Below are positions 44,469 through 54,140 of a stretch of 64,000 nt of DNA, piece after piece; the stretch's first letter is position 1, and each line of letters begins with the position of its first letter. The notes under the pieces were generated by a model, which was not told the origin of the DNA, ran no database searches, and worked only from the letters and a program-made list of their open reading frames with translations. The stretch spans positions 434,001 to 498,000 of the forward strand of contig JABSSW010000024.1 of assembly GCA_018902385.1 (NCBI GenBank), in the 5' to 3' direction. This DNA is from Physcia stellaris. Taxonomy: Eukaryota > Ascomycota > Lecanoromycetes > Caliciales > Physciaceae. The position numbers were made by a program, and so were the translations under genes.

Positions 44469-45344
44469 TCACCGATCAAGGGCAGCATCTTCCATATATC
44501 CAACACCTTGGGAAGCAGGAATCACTCTAGCACCTCCCAGCGCCGATTGACCTTGAGCCGGCAAGACTCCTTCAATCTCCTCAAGCCCTGCCTCGGTTTC
44601 TGGATCGTCTGCGGCCAGATCCATTGAATCGTTATCCTGTCCTGTGTACATAGCATTTTGCCTCTGCTCTGCTTCTTTGACCTCCTTGATAGCCCATGCG
44701 TTCCATTCATCGTGTTGCTTATCTTCCAATTCCATACCAACATCTAACGTGGATTTGTGGAAATACGCGCCTGTTGCTAGAGCCTCTTCTTTTGCTACAC
44801 GCCGCTGGACGTCTTCTTGAAGCCGAAGATTATAGAACTCCTTGCGAGCTTGGTCGTAGGCCTTGGCTTTGGATATATTTGGCACGTTCTCTTGAAGCCA
44901 CATTTGTCGTTGTATGACACTTGGCGCATTAGTTGATGGAATACCAATAGGTACATTTTGTAGCTACCTTTCTCCAGTTACAGGCCGCCCGGGCTGAGAT
45001 ATTCGGCTCCAGTCGTTCTTCTCGTAGTCTCTCCCATCATTCTCGAGAACCATTCGTGGTCTTGCTAGTTCCCATGGATGGTCACCGAAGAAGTCACGCC
45101 TCAGCTTGTCCTCTTTGTATGTGATGTTGGTCGGTTGAAACAACTTGCTTGCCTTCTTGGCTTTTATCATTCGTGGTTTTGGCCGCTCGGCATGTTGCAG
45201 AGGTTGTGTTCGAACGAGAGCTTGGGCAGGAGGAATGGAGCCAAGGACACTATGCCAGGAAGGTAGGCTACTGATGCGGTTTGCGGTGAGAAGCTGGTTC
45301 GCGGTTTGGTGGACTCGAAGAGGCCTTAGATCGTGCCGTCCCAT
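44469..45344 (-). CDS. RSM25: Mitochondrial small-subunit ribosomal protein Rsm25 (mS23)
   Basis: Component of the mitochondrial ribosomal small subunit. Exons are 44968-45344 and 44469-44919 (48-base intron with an AACTAAT branch site); 275 residues. I start at MGRHDLRPLRVHQTA, matching the fungal Rsm25 N-terminus; the frame has no ATG further upstream. Conserved blocks: KLFQPTNITYKEDKLRRDFF, GDHPWELARPRMVLENDGRD, QPGRPVTGERSVIQRQMWL (the last formed across the splice junction), KAYDQARKEFYNLRLQEDVQ and VGMELEDKQHDEWNAWA. The C-terminal tail is acidic and variable. Divergent from the PPR-like gene, another mitochondrial protein, 348 bases away. Confidence 0.93.
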
Positions 45345-45692
45345 CACAACGTTTCAGTCGTCCTTATGGTTCCGTGGCCTTTGGAGTCTTGTGCAAGATC
45401 ACAACTGAATCGTACACCGCAAAATAAGGTGCCACTCTGTGTAGATACTGCCTTCTGATGAGAGAAAGGGTTGGTGAACCTCAAAAAGGGTTGCCCGCGG
45501 CGGCTTTTCCCGTACGCTAAATCTGAGGTTGCGAGCTCGCACTCTCAAAAACAACTTTCCACTTCGCTTTGTGCGCACCTAAAACCTTTCAATTGATACG
45601 GCCTTTCTAGAAAAATGATCTTCTGCGGATTGGTAAAGAGCAATGGGATCGAGCACCGATTATCGCAAGCGTAGCACAATGTCACTCTTTTC
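45345..45692. promoter_or_regulatory. Shared divergent promoter region, RSM25 / PPR-like gene
   Basis: A 348-base spacer between two genes for mitochondrial gene expression, in head-to-head arrangement. No individual motif is claimed; co-regulation is an inference from layout. Confidence 0.4.
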
Positions 45693-47555
45693 ATGTCCAG
45701 ACTCGGATCCCTGGTTGAGAGGTTCATGAACAGCTCCAACCTCGTACCCTTAGGCTCACGTCCTTTTCTGCTTGCCTACTTCTGCCCAAAGTCTTGTACC
45801 GGAGCTTCTCGAAGACGAAAACTGTCATTGAAGCACTCAAATACGCCATTATACTGCCTCGAGAGCCAGAATCGCCCTTCAATGGACAGCTTCTTCATCA
45901 ACGCCTTAGTTCAAGCTGGTACTTGCTCCAATCATGGGACAATTTCAGGCCACTCTATGCTTCCACCGTCGTTTTTTACATATCACAAATCACGCCGGAG
46001 ATCCTCTCAGCCGCCTGGCCATCAGGCGCGCCATGTCCACGATTCATCGGCTCCTGGTGAGCTGCGGGCCCGTAGACGGACAATAACGCGAGAGGAGTAC
46101 AAAGGATTAGTAGATTACTATAGAGAGTCGTACACCACGCAAGCCGGATCTGGGCAATCGACTGAGCGGGAAACACCAAGGCTTGTTTTGGCAACACCCC
46201 CAAATGAATCGGGCCATCTCATGGTGGTCACGGACGATGCTTGGACTGAGCACAAGGCTCTGACCCCTACTCCCGATGAAATGCCAACCGTTCTGGAAAT
46301 GCTTCGTATACTCGGCGAAGACGAAGCTGAGCAGCAGCAAGTGTTCAGTGCTTACTCCGCGATGCCGTTCCCTGGGGTTGCTTACCTCGAAGACAGAGCG
46401 CGCCGAAGGCTGTTTCATCTGTTGTCTCGAGTGGAAATAAAGAGCCCGCAATCGATGATGAGATATCTTTCAGTTATTGATGACATGAAAAGCGCCGATA
46501 TTCGAATACGGGAATCCGAGTGGAATAGCGCCATCTCTTTCGCTGGTCGATGTTACGCGAAAGTCACAGCAGTCGAAGTTGAGGCAGCGCTTCGAATGTG
46601 GAAGGAAATGGAAGAGCAAGCCCGCGTGAAGAGTGGAAATGTCACATTTTCTATCTTGTTTGATATTGCTACCAAGGCTGGCAAATATGTGCTTGCGGAG
46701 ATGATCCTTAAGGAAATGGCAAGCCGCAATCTTCCTCTGAATCGATTCGCACACACGGGCTTGATCTACTATCATGGCGTGAGACAAGACGGTCAGGGTG
46801 TTCGAAAGGCTTACAGAGATCTTGTCGAAGCTGGCCACATTGTGGATAATGTGGTCATGGACTGCGTTACAGCATCTCTTCTACGGGCAGGGGAGCTTCC
46901 AGCTGCCGAGCAGGTATACGAACGGCGCAAACAGCTCTTTGCTCGAATGACGGACGCCAAAGTGCCTGCGATGAACTGGAGAAAAATGCGTGAATTGGGG
47001 AATGTACTCGACAAGGCTAAGCTTGCCTGGACGGATGATAGTCAAAAAATCCAACAGATTCAGGCCGAGCAATATCTTGGGCCTGACTTGAGGATGTATA
47101 CAAGTTTCGTTGAATATCATTGTTCCGTGAGTGGTGAGCTTAGACGAGTCACCAGCATGTTAGACGAGATGCAATCTTTCGGCATACCGATGAGTGGACG
47201 AATATTTGTTAAATTATTCAAAGGCTTCGCGTTCCACGGCGGTGTCAAGTACACTTCATGGACCAGAGCTCGTTTGGAGAATGTGTGGGTTTCTCTGAAA
47301 TCGGTGCTTGACTCCGAGGTAAAGGATGTTTCTATTCAGAAGTGGATGGTCATATGGATGATACGAGCTTTCGCCAAATGCTGCGGAAGGGAAAGGACTA
47401 TGGAGCTGTGGGCAGAAGTCAGGTCAAGATGGAAACCGGATCCAGAGGAGTTGGTCTCAGTGCATCATAAATTGATGGAAACGCTGAGTCCTGTTCCTGG
47501 CTCAGCTTCCGATTCTAGGGAGCGAGATATTGATCATGAGACCAACAACGAATGA
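45693..47555 (+). CDS. Mitochondrial pentatricopeptide-repeat-like protein
   Basis: A single open frame of 620 residues. Basic, serine-rich N-terminus consistent with mitochondrial targeting. From about residue 200 onward, helical hairpins of PPR type appear, for example SEWNSAISFAGRC, VEAALRMWKEMEEQARVKSG, NVTFSILFDIATKAGKYVLA, EMILKEMASRNLPLNRFAHT, AAEQVYERRK and LRRVTSMLDEMQSFGIPMSG. The motif xxYxxLIxxxxKxGxxxxAxxLxxEM is degenerate, as is usual in fungi. It probably binds a mitochondrial transcript in maturation or translation; the target is unknown. The first ~130 residues are poorly conserved, so the start could lie downstream or an intron could be missed. Confidence 0.8.
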   Translation: MSRLGSLVERFMNSSNLVPLGSRPFLLAYFCPKSCTGASRRRKLSLKHSNTPLYCLESQNRPSMDSFFINALVQAGTCSNHGTISGHSMLPPSFFTYHKSRRRSSQPPGHQARHVHDSSAPGELRARRRTITREEYKGLVDYYRESYTTQAGSGQSTERETPRLVLATPPNESGHLMVVTDDAWTEHKALTPTPDEMPTVLEMLRILGEDEAEQQQVFSAYSAMPFPGVAYLEDRARRRLFHLLSRVEIKSPQSMMRYLSVIDDMKSADIRIRESEWNSAISFAGRCYAKVTAVEVEAALRMWKEMEEQARVKSGNVTFSILFDIATKAGKYVLAEMILKEMASRNLPLNRFAHTGLIYYHGVRQDGQGVRKAYRDLVEAGHIVDNVVMDCVTASLLRAGELPAAEQVYERRKQLFARMTDAKVPAMNWRKMRELGNVLDKAKLAWTDDSQKIQQIQAEQYLGPDLRMYTSFVEYHCSVSGELRRVTSMLDEMQSFGIPMSGRIFVKLFKGFAFHGGVKYTSWTRARLENVWVSLKSVLDSEVKDVSIQKWMVIWMIRAFAKCCGRERTMELWAEVRSRWKPDPEELVSVHHKLMETLSPVPGSASDSRERDIDHETNNE

Positions 47556-47788
47556 AAGGATCAAGCTTGGCCATACCTCAATCTTCAAAGTCTACGCTTC
47601 TCGAGTGACTCTTAAAACCACCGGATCAAGGTCTGTCTGCTTCTGCGTGAGTCCTCGCAGGAGCATTCAAGGGTGTGTAAAGCACATGTTAAAGCCTCCG
47701 TCGGATAGCCTTAGGATGTCCACTTATTGCGGATGATGAATGGGGCATATGATGGCTCTCACGTATGATGATCGTGACTGGACAGAAT

Positions 47789-48790
47789 CTACTTCGGCAT
47801 TCGAGATCCTCGCATTTCTCTATGGGTACCAATCGATATATCCATATCTATATCTTGACTCGACAAATAAGCCTTCCGATTCTCCTCCCACTGAATCCAG
47901 GCCATAGCTTGCAACATGCAATCCGCTAAGTCGTCGAGCTTACCTACATCAAGATGTACATGATCTCCTTCTGCAACGGCCGCCTGATTGAGTTTAGCCT
48001 TTCTCGCCCTTCCATTTAGCTTTGCTCGATATGCTCGTGCTATGTCGGCTGCCGCACCTTGGACCTCAAAGCGCTGTCTAGCAGACAACCAATCTCGAAC
48101 AACCGCTATTTTGGCCATCTTTGTCTTAGAGCCCTTGGTAGTTGAGAGCTTTTCGGATTGGTCATTGTCATTCCCAAGCCAAAGTTTCGAGACCTTTGAC
48201 GGGGCCACGGGATAAACAGATCCATGCCATAGCTTTAGTTCGGAGAAGGATTTCAGAGTGGCATAAATCATGGCTTCGAACATGTTTACACGGAGAGTCC
48301 ATTCTTGGACTGCTGACCCTCCCATAGACCGGAATCGCTGTCGCTCGATCAGGATCTGGGTTGGCTTTTTTGGTAGAATGTATTTGGTGACAAGATCATA
48401 GGCGTGCTGAGCAAAGGTCTGGGGGTCGAACGCTTCCTTGGAGGTACTTTTAACCGCATCGTCTGATGAGGTTTCGGCAGGCGATCTCTTCGATATTGCG
48501 ATACGTTCCCAGTCCTCTACTACAGGAAGAGTCCGGGTTTGCCCCGAGGTCCAATTATTAGGGATCACAACCGTGCACATTGCTAGATTTCGGATACCCA
48601 TATCAATGCTGACGATTCTGTGGTGGTCCAGACAAGACTTTTTGCTACCATTGGACAGGATGAAACGATCTCGCTGTAGATTTTCCAACACATGTGAACG
48701 GAGAACGTCTTTCTTACCACCGGTATTGCTACCTATAGACCTAGCAATTGATTGTAATTGCGCAACTGTGCCTTTCAGTAGCCATTGCAT
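47789..48790 (-). CDS. CCE1: Mitochondrial Holliday-junction resolvase (Cce1/Ydc2)
   Basis: Structure-specific endonuclease resolving four-way junctions in mitochondrial DNA, required for segregation of linked genomes. Single exon, 333 residues. An N-terminal SAP-like motif (LLKGTVAQLQSIARSIGSNTGGKKDVL) precedes the RNase H-like catalytic fold. Acidic catalytic residues are visible: Asp in IVSIDMGIRNLAMC, Glu in ILIERQRFRSMGG, and the Asp pair in KLDDLADCMLQAMAWIQW. The conserved VYPVAPSKVSKLWL block is also present. Length is close to yeast Cce1 (353) and S. pombe Ydc2 (258). Convergent with the PPR-like gene and divergent from MPP10. Confidence 0.93.
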   Translation of the reverse strand: MQWLLKGTVAQLQSIARSIGSNTGGKKDVLRSHVLENLQRDRFILSNGSKKSCLDHHRIVSIDMGIRNLAMCTVVIPNNWTSGQTRTLPVVEDWERIAISKRSPAETSSDDAVKSTSKEAFDPQTFAQHAYDLVTKYILPKKPTQILIERQRFRSMGGSAVQEWTLRVNMFEAMIYATLKSFSELKLWHGSVYPVAPSKVSKLWLGNDNDQSEKLSTTKGSKTKMAKIAVVRDWLSARQRFEVQGAAADIARAYRAKLNGRARKAKLNQAAVAEGDHVHLDVGKLDDLADCMLQAMAWIQWEENRKAYLSSQDIDMDISIGTHREMRGSRMPK

Positions 48791-49118
48791 GATTGTATAA
48801 AAGATGAGTCTGGTAAAGGCAGGGATGCTGTAGCCTCGGAATTGATCACATCTCTTTCAACCACATTCGAGTGTTCCAATACGGTATTCGTGTAGAAGAG
48901 AAGCATCTAGAGACTCCGAAACAACCACGTCTCGTGGAATCAGATACTCCGTAAACCTTTAGTATATTTTTTGAAGCCTAGCGCGTTCCTCACGCGACCT
49001 AATCGATAGCTAGATAAGATAATGCAGGTTTTAGCTCCCGCTGCATCTGCTTTTCGATCAAATTCGAGATCGCAAAATCTTTCCTTGAGCCAAATCTACC
49101 TGATACCCTCGTACTCCG
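48791..49118. other. Divergent intergenic region CCE1 / MPP10
   Basis: A 328-base promoter region; nothing further recognised. Confidence 0.45.
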
Positions 49119-51331
49119 ATGTTGATATTGAGTCCTCAAAATTCGCCGATCATGCCTCACACTCATCCTGCGCCAGCAGACCCTCACCCTTCATCGGATC
49201 AAGTCCTCCTTTCAACGCTCTCTTCGTCCGCTCATACTTTCCTGCAACCTCCGCCCAGCCTTCATGCTGCCTCTTTAGTAATCGCCAAACGCTATCTTGA
49301 TCCCCTCGCACAGTCTACGAGCGAAGCCCAAGCTCAAAGACAGCAAGATGCGAGAAGGAAGCGCAAAAGAGGCCAATCAGACGGATATGATTCGGAGCGC
49401 ATGTTACGCATGAAGCAGATACACACTGAGGGGTTTGGAGTTGCTCAAGTATGGGAGCAGGCGAAGAGAGTATTAGACGCTAGCAGGGAAGAGATCGAGC
49501 AATCATTCCCAGATATAGTACTCGACAATGTGAGGTTGAAGAAGTCAGAGAATCTTCCAGACGGGGTCAAAGTTCTGGAACAGCCTGTCAAGAGGGTAGC
49601 TTTCGATGAGGACGGCTTTGAGCTTGGCTCATCAAGCTCCGAGCTCGAAGAAAATGGAAATCTTGACGCGCTTGAAGATGAGGCTATGGAGGAGGGTGCT
49701 TCACTTACTGATGATGAGATAGCCTTGGAGGAGGATGTTCAAGAGGCTGAAGCAGCAGAAGATGTGGAGGACGATATAGGTTTATATGAGAATGACATGG
49801 ATGGGAAACCAAGCGAGGTCTTCGTCCCTGACAAGAACGGCCTCAACGATGGTTTCTTCTCCATAGATGATTTCAACCGCCAGTCCGAATTCCTGGAACA
49901 GCGAGACGCCAGGGGAGATCCTGACGATGGAGCCGCAAGCGACGAAGAAGACATTGATTGGGATGCTAATCCTGTAGCACTAAGTGTACCTACAAAGGGC
50001 TTCCAAGATAAGGAAGCCGAGCAAGCAGATGCTGCTGAGGGTGAAGAGGACGGCCCAACCTTCAAAGATGCAGATCTAAATGACGAGGACCTATCTGAAG
50101 AAGATCTTGATATTGAGGCTGATATGGACGACATGGGACCAAACAACACGAATGATATCATGTACGCTGATTTCTTTGCACCTCCACCTCGCAAAGCTTC
50201 GAAGAAAAACCGCGCTTTACCCAAAACCCAGCCTCCACCATCGCTTGGTCGGGAACCTGATGCCGAAGACGACGTTCAACGTACTATTTCGGCCGTCCGC
50301 CGAGATATCTTCGAAGACGCCTTGTCCCCCAATGAGTCTGAGGACGATCTCATCCCAGCGTCGGACCCCGACGCCCCCTCTCACGAAGATCAAATCATGA
50401 GAAGCGACAAGCCAAACTAGCTGCCGAGATACGTAAGCTGGAAGCCGCAAGCGTTGCAAAGAGAGACTGGACTCTGTCTGGAGAAGCGCGAGCCGCGGAT
50501 CGGCCCCTCAATTCTCTACTCGAAGAAGATCTCGATTTTGAACGAGCCGGCAAGCCAATCCCAGTAATTACCAGCGAGGTAAGCGAAGACATCGAAGCGC
50601 TCATCAAGCGACGAATCTTAGCTAGGGAATTTGACGAGGTTGTACGGAGACGACCAGGGGATTTGGTCACTGGCAAAAACGTACGCCGTGGCCGCTTTGA
50701 GCTGGACGATTCAAAGCCACAGCAATCTCTGGCAGAAATCTATGAAGCCGAGCACCTCGAAAATGCCGATCCGGAAGGCTACATGTCAAAGCGGGATGAG
50801 AAGCTTAAGAAAGAGCACGAGACAATCGAAAAGCTTTGGGCGGATGTGAGCGCAAAGTTGGATGCGCTAAGTAGCTGGCACTACAAGCCGAAGCCGCCGG
50901 AAGCCAATATTAATGTTGTCGCCGATGTACCAACCATTAGTATGGAGGATGCCAGGCCGAGCGCTGGTGGCGATGTGACTGAAAGTATGCTTGCACCACA
51001 GGAGGTCTACAAGGCTGGAGAAGGTGCGGACAAGAAGAGAGAGGTTGTGCCAAAGAGTGGGCTGGTGAAGGCGAGAGAGGAGATGACGAGGGAAGAGAAG
51101 TTAAGAAGACGGAGAAGAGAGAAGGAGAGAATCAGGAAAGCTGGAGGCTTGAATGACTCTAGCAAAGCTCCTAAGAGCGAGAAAGCGAAAGAGAAGAAGG
51201 AGGTAGTAGGTCAATTAAAACGTGGTGGTGTGAGAGTCATTGGGAAGAAGGGGGAACTCAGAGATGTCGAAGGCAAGGCTGCTGATAGTCGGACATCGGC
51301 TGGCAAAGGCGCTGGAAACTATAAACTCTAG
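49119..51331 (+). CDS. MPP10: U3 snoRNP protein Mpp10, with apparent 1-base frameshift
   Basis: Nucleolar component of the SSU processome, needed for 18S pre-rRNA cleavage; in complex with Imp3 and Imp4. About 737 residues if the frame is restored. The ATG may be 49119 or 49152. The middle is highly acidic (EEDVQEAEAAEDVEDDIGLY, DEDLSEEDLDIEADMDDMGP), followed by DIMYADFFAPP, a conserved Mpp10 block. The frame then breaks at an AA run (50402-50403): it reads HEDQIMRSDKPN-stop, whereas one extra A gives QIMRKRQAKLAAEIRKLEAA and all of the conserved C-terminal domain (KRDWTLSGEARAADRPLNSL, RPGDLVTGKNVRRGRFELDD, KSLAEIYEAEHL-like, KLWADVSAKLDALSSWHYKP). The gene is essential in yeast, so an assembly indel is the likeliest cause. 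Confidence 0.92.
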
Positions 51332-51683
51332 ATAGCCTCCTTGAAATGAAGAGCATTGTACTTCGGATTTGCATCCCTCGCGTACCAGCGACCGTATGAA
51401 GTAGCAGTAAGGTACCTGCAAAACCCTACATATTGCCAATTTGGGGCGATCCGAGCGATCACGTGCTTTCGTAATAGCCTAATCTCGCATCTCGAGGATT
51501 GGATCTTCTCCTCTGTATCAAATTCAACACGACCTTCTTACAGTTGCTCCAGTACACCAAGAAGACCCAGCATCAACCTCAACCTATCACCAGAAATTCA
51601 GCGCAATTCCTCCTCGAGCACAACCAATGGGAGACCCCTCATAATCAACCCTCCTCTAAACTCCACAGCTCTACAAAGTAGCA
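51332..51683. other. Intergenic region MPP10 / MIC12
   Basis: A 352-base spacer between tandem genes; contains the MPP10 3' end and the MIC12 promoter. No other feature. Confidence 0.45.
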
Positions 51684-52268
51684 ATGGGTTTCCCCGCCGC
51701 ATTCCTCTCAGGAATAACGCTCACATCCTCAATCCTCTACCTCTCGCTCCTGCACCACAACTCAAATCGCATCCACCGTAAACATCCCCACCCCTCCCAC
51801 CCACCATCCACGCTAACACGCACCAGAAGCCTCCCTCCTCCGCCAACAATCCCACCTCCTCAACTCCCTCCTCGATACCCCGCCCCCACACACCCCCTCC
51901 TACGACCCCGCTACTTCGCACGGTCGCTATGCGCCTGATGCTGCTTATACCCCTGATGATCCGTATCGCCGATGGAGGAGCGGAGGGCAGGGATATAGAG
52001 TTGAGAGGGTAGGGTTGGTGGAGCGCTGGAAGGAGATGTGGAACCGGGATGTTGAGGGCGCGGTCAGGTGGGTGCAGGGGGTTGATTTAAGGGGGTTAGG
52101 GAGGGGGTGCAGGGGAGGTTGAGGGCGTGGGGAGGGGGGAGAGGAGGGTTTAGGGTGTGGTTTGGTGGGAGGGGAGGAGGAGGGGTGAAGTTGGGGTTAA
52201 GGGGTGAGATTTGGGATGGTGAGGGTTTGGGAGAGAGGAGGGTGCAGGTTCGGCTGCTGCTGCGTTGA
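51684..52268 (+). CDS. MIC12: MICOS subunit Mic12, with apparent 1-base frameshift
   Basis: Inner-membrane subunit of the MICOS complex at crista junctions. Exons are 51684-51777 and 51827 onward (49-base intron, CGCTAACA branch). MGFPAAFLSGITLTSSILYL is the typical N-terminal membrane segment; HQASLLRQQSHLLNSLLDTP and VERVGLVERWKEMWNRDVEG, then AVRWVQGVD follow as in fungal Mic12. In the sequence as given, the frame stops at 52122. Adding one T to the TTT at 52086-52088 gives VQGVDFKGVREGVQGRLRAW, the expected family end, and the frame then runs to 52268 (about 178 residues). The sequence beyond is extremely G-rich and encodes a Gly/Arg tail of uncertain reality. Confidence 0.82.
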
Positions 52269-52570
52269 GATGTAGCATAAGTGAATGCTGGCGCTATACT
52301 TTGTCCACACCCATATACCATATCCGGGTTGCAAATCCGCCTAAATCATTCCCCAGCAACCATTTCCTTACCTGTCACCGTCTCATCGTATAAAACAAAC
52401 AATCATTCCTCTCCCCATACCCCACACTTTCACTCCATCTCTACCTCACATCCAACTCCGCCACAATCTCAAGTCGGGTCCTCCGTAACGCCAAGAGCGT
52501 AGCTTCATCCCATCCCTTCCCCTCATTCTCAATAAAGTATATATTATTATAAAAGATTTATTAATTATGC
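52269..52570. other. Spacer MIC12 to tRNA
   Basis: 302 bases, AT-rich near the tRNA. Nothing else recognised. Confidence 0.4.
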
Positions 52571-52677
52571 GCTCTCATGGTGTAGTTGGTTATCACGTAG
52601 GTCTCATAATTGATTATGACTCAGTCCCCATAGGCTGGGATATCCTAAGGTCAGCAGTTCGATCCTGCTTGAGAGCA
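52571..52677 (+). tRNA. Elongator tRNA-Met(CAT), intron-containing
   Basis: 107-base gene. Acceptor stem GCTCTCA pairs with TGAGAGC, discriminator A. A-box region TGGTGTAGTTGG, T-arm AGCAGTTCGATCCTGCT (5-bp stem, B box GTTCGATCC). The anticodon loop is CTCATAA with anticodon CAT at 52605-52607; stem TAGGT/TCCTA includes the U-U pair also seen in yeast elongator tRNA-Met. A 33-base intron lies at 52609-52641, just 3' of position 37; its TTATG can pair with the anticodon loop CATAA, as in canonical tRNA introns. It lacks initiator features and has a normal T loop, so it is called elongator. A T6 terminator follows immediately. Confidence 0.96.
52609..52641 (+). other. tRNA-Met intron
   Basis: 33 bases inserted after position 37, the universal site for nuclear tRNA introns. 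Contains TTATG complementary to the anticodon loop and an internal GTCCCCATAGGCTGGGA hairpin-like segment. Would be removed by the SEN endonuclease. Confidence 0.85.
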
Positions 52678-52678
52678 A

Positions 52679-52684
52679 TTTTTT
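52679..52684 (+). terminator. RNA polymerase III terminator of tRNA-Met
   Basis: A run of six T residues starting two bases after the discriminator base. Confidence 0.85.
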
Positions 52685-54140
52685 GGTCTTTTCCGAGATC
52701 TGGCACTTGATTTTTCCTAACTTGTTGAATGCTTTTCGATATCTGAGATTTGAGGAAGGGGAAGATCTTTCACTGGCTTTGAGCGCTATTCGTTGGACTC
52801 AACGGGTCAAAATATGCCCATACGATTACTATTCAGAGAGGCTTCGAGACACTGAGAACTGTATACATAAGTTGTCTGTCTGCATATATTCTCACACTAA
52901 TCATCTATGTAGTTTCCCACATCATACCCTCTTCTCCATTCTTCATCCCTCTCACTCCTCCTCTCGCGCTCCGCCCGTTTTCCACCCCTCCAATCATCCT
53001 CCACTCCGTTCCGCCCTTCATTTTCTTCTCTCCCCCCTAGCGATTCCCCAACCCATCCCACCACCAACCCTCCCCTCCCCACCTCCCCAACACTTCAAAA
53101 TTAATCCCAAACCTCCATCTCGTATCCACACGCACTGCCTTCCGCCCGCGGCTCCTCTTCTCCCTGCATCCAAATTGCAATCTCGGGCTTTCCTTCCCTG
53201 GCCATCCAGTGTCTTCTTGCTATAACCAGGCGCTAGAGCGAGAGCTGCGGAATAAGTGCTAGCGGATGGTTAATTGCAGTAGGGGTTAGGGATGTCTGCT
53301 ATCAAAGAAGTTCTAGGAGCGTCAAGAAAGGAGCGTCAAGAGGAAAGAGGTGTGGGTTGCTGCTTTTGGGGTTCTCCGCGAAAGGACGGGAAGGGTAGGA
53401 AGGGAAGGGGCTCTGAATCAGCTCTACTTGGCTGGAAGCTGCTTTGAGGACTCTTTCGTCGAGATATACGATGGCGTCCGTGGCGTTGAACGAGATTGTA
53501 AAGCGCGGGATGGGATACAGTGAAGAGTGCATCTCCTTTAGCTAACGAGAATACCATTATCCCGGTTTTGTTGGGCCGGGATATAAGAGGGAGGCTACGA
53601 AAACAGTTCCTAGACAGCTAGGTTGCGATTTCTCCTGGTGCTTTCGAACCCTTTCCCATTCATACTAATTATTCCGGTCAGGAGCTACAACTCTGGATCG
53701 TGGGAGGCGGTCAGTCAATTACAGATGCACTCAGTTGTATGCGTGCCTGGTATCACCGAGGAGGCGACATGATTGAGCCTGCGCGAAGAAGCTTTGGGCT
53801 GGGGACTGAACGCTTACGAAGAGTTGGAGAAGACGAGGATTCTGGGCTCGATGTCCTGATAGGCTTTTCCAAATAGGCTTCTTTGGAGAAGGAAGGATGA
53901 AGCTTCTGTTATTTTTTTTTTGTAGGAGGACATGGTGACTATAGTGATTTATGATGGGACTAGGAGAGGTAGGAGCAAGGAAAAGCAAAGGAAAACTCCA
54001 GTGTCTGGGGTAGAATTAATGGATCTAATAAGCAAGAATGGGGAATAAAAAATCGGACAAGGTGAACACGCACTAGGCTTGGAGGACAACCACATGTATG
54101 AGATTTTGAAATGCAGCTATGTAGCTTTTCACGATCTTCA
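52685..54140. other. 1.5-kb gene-free region after tRNA
   Basis: No supported gene. The plus-strand frame near 52.7-53.2 kb has no ATG start and is dominated by Pro/Ser/His low-complexity sequence from a CT-rich tract, so it is rejected. No repeat found. Confidence 0.5.

Noticed and set aside
52683-53225. Plus-strand open frame of about 180 residues after the tRNA
   Set aside because: No ATG start, begins in the pol III terminator and is mostly Pro/Ser/His from a CT-rich tract.
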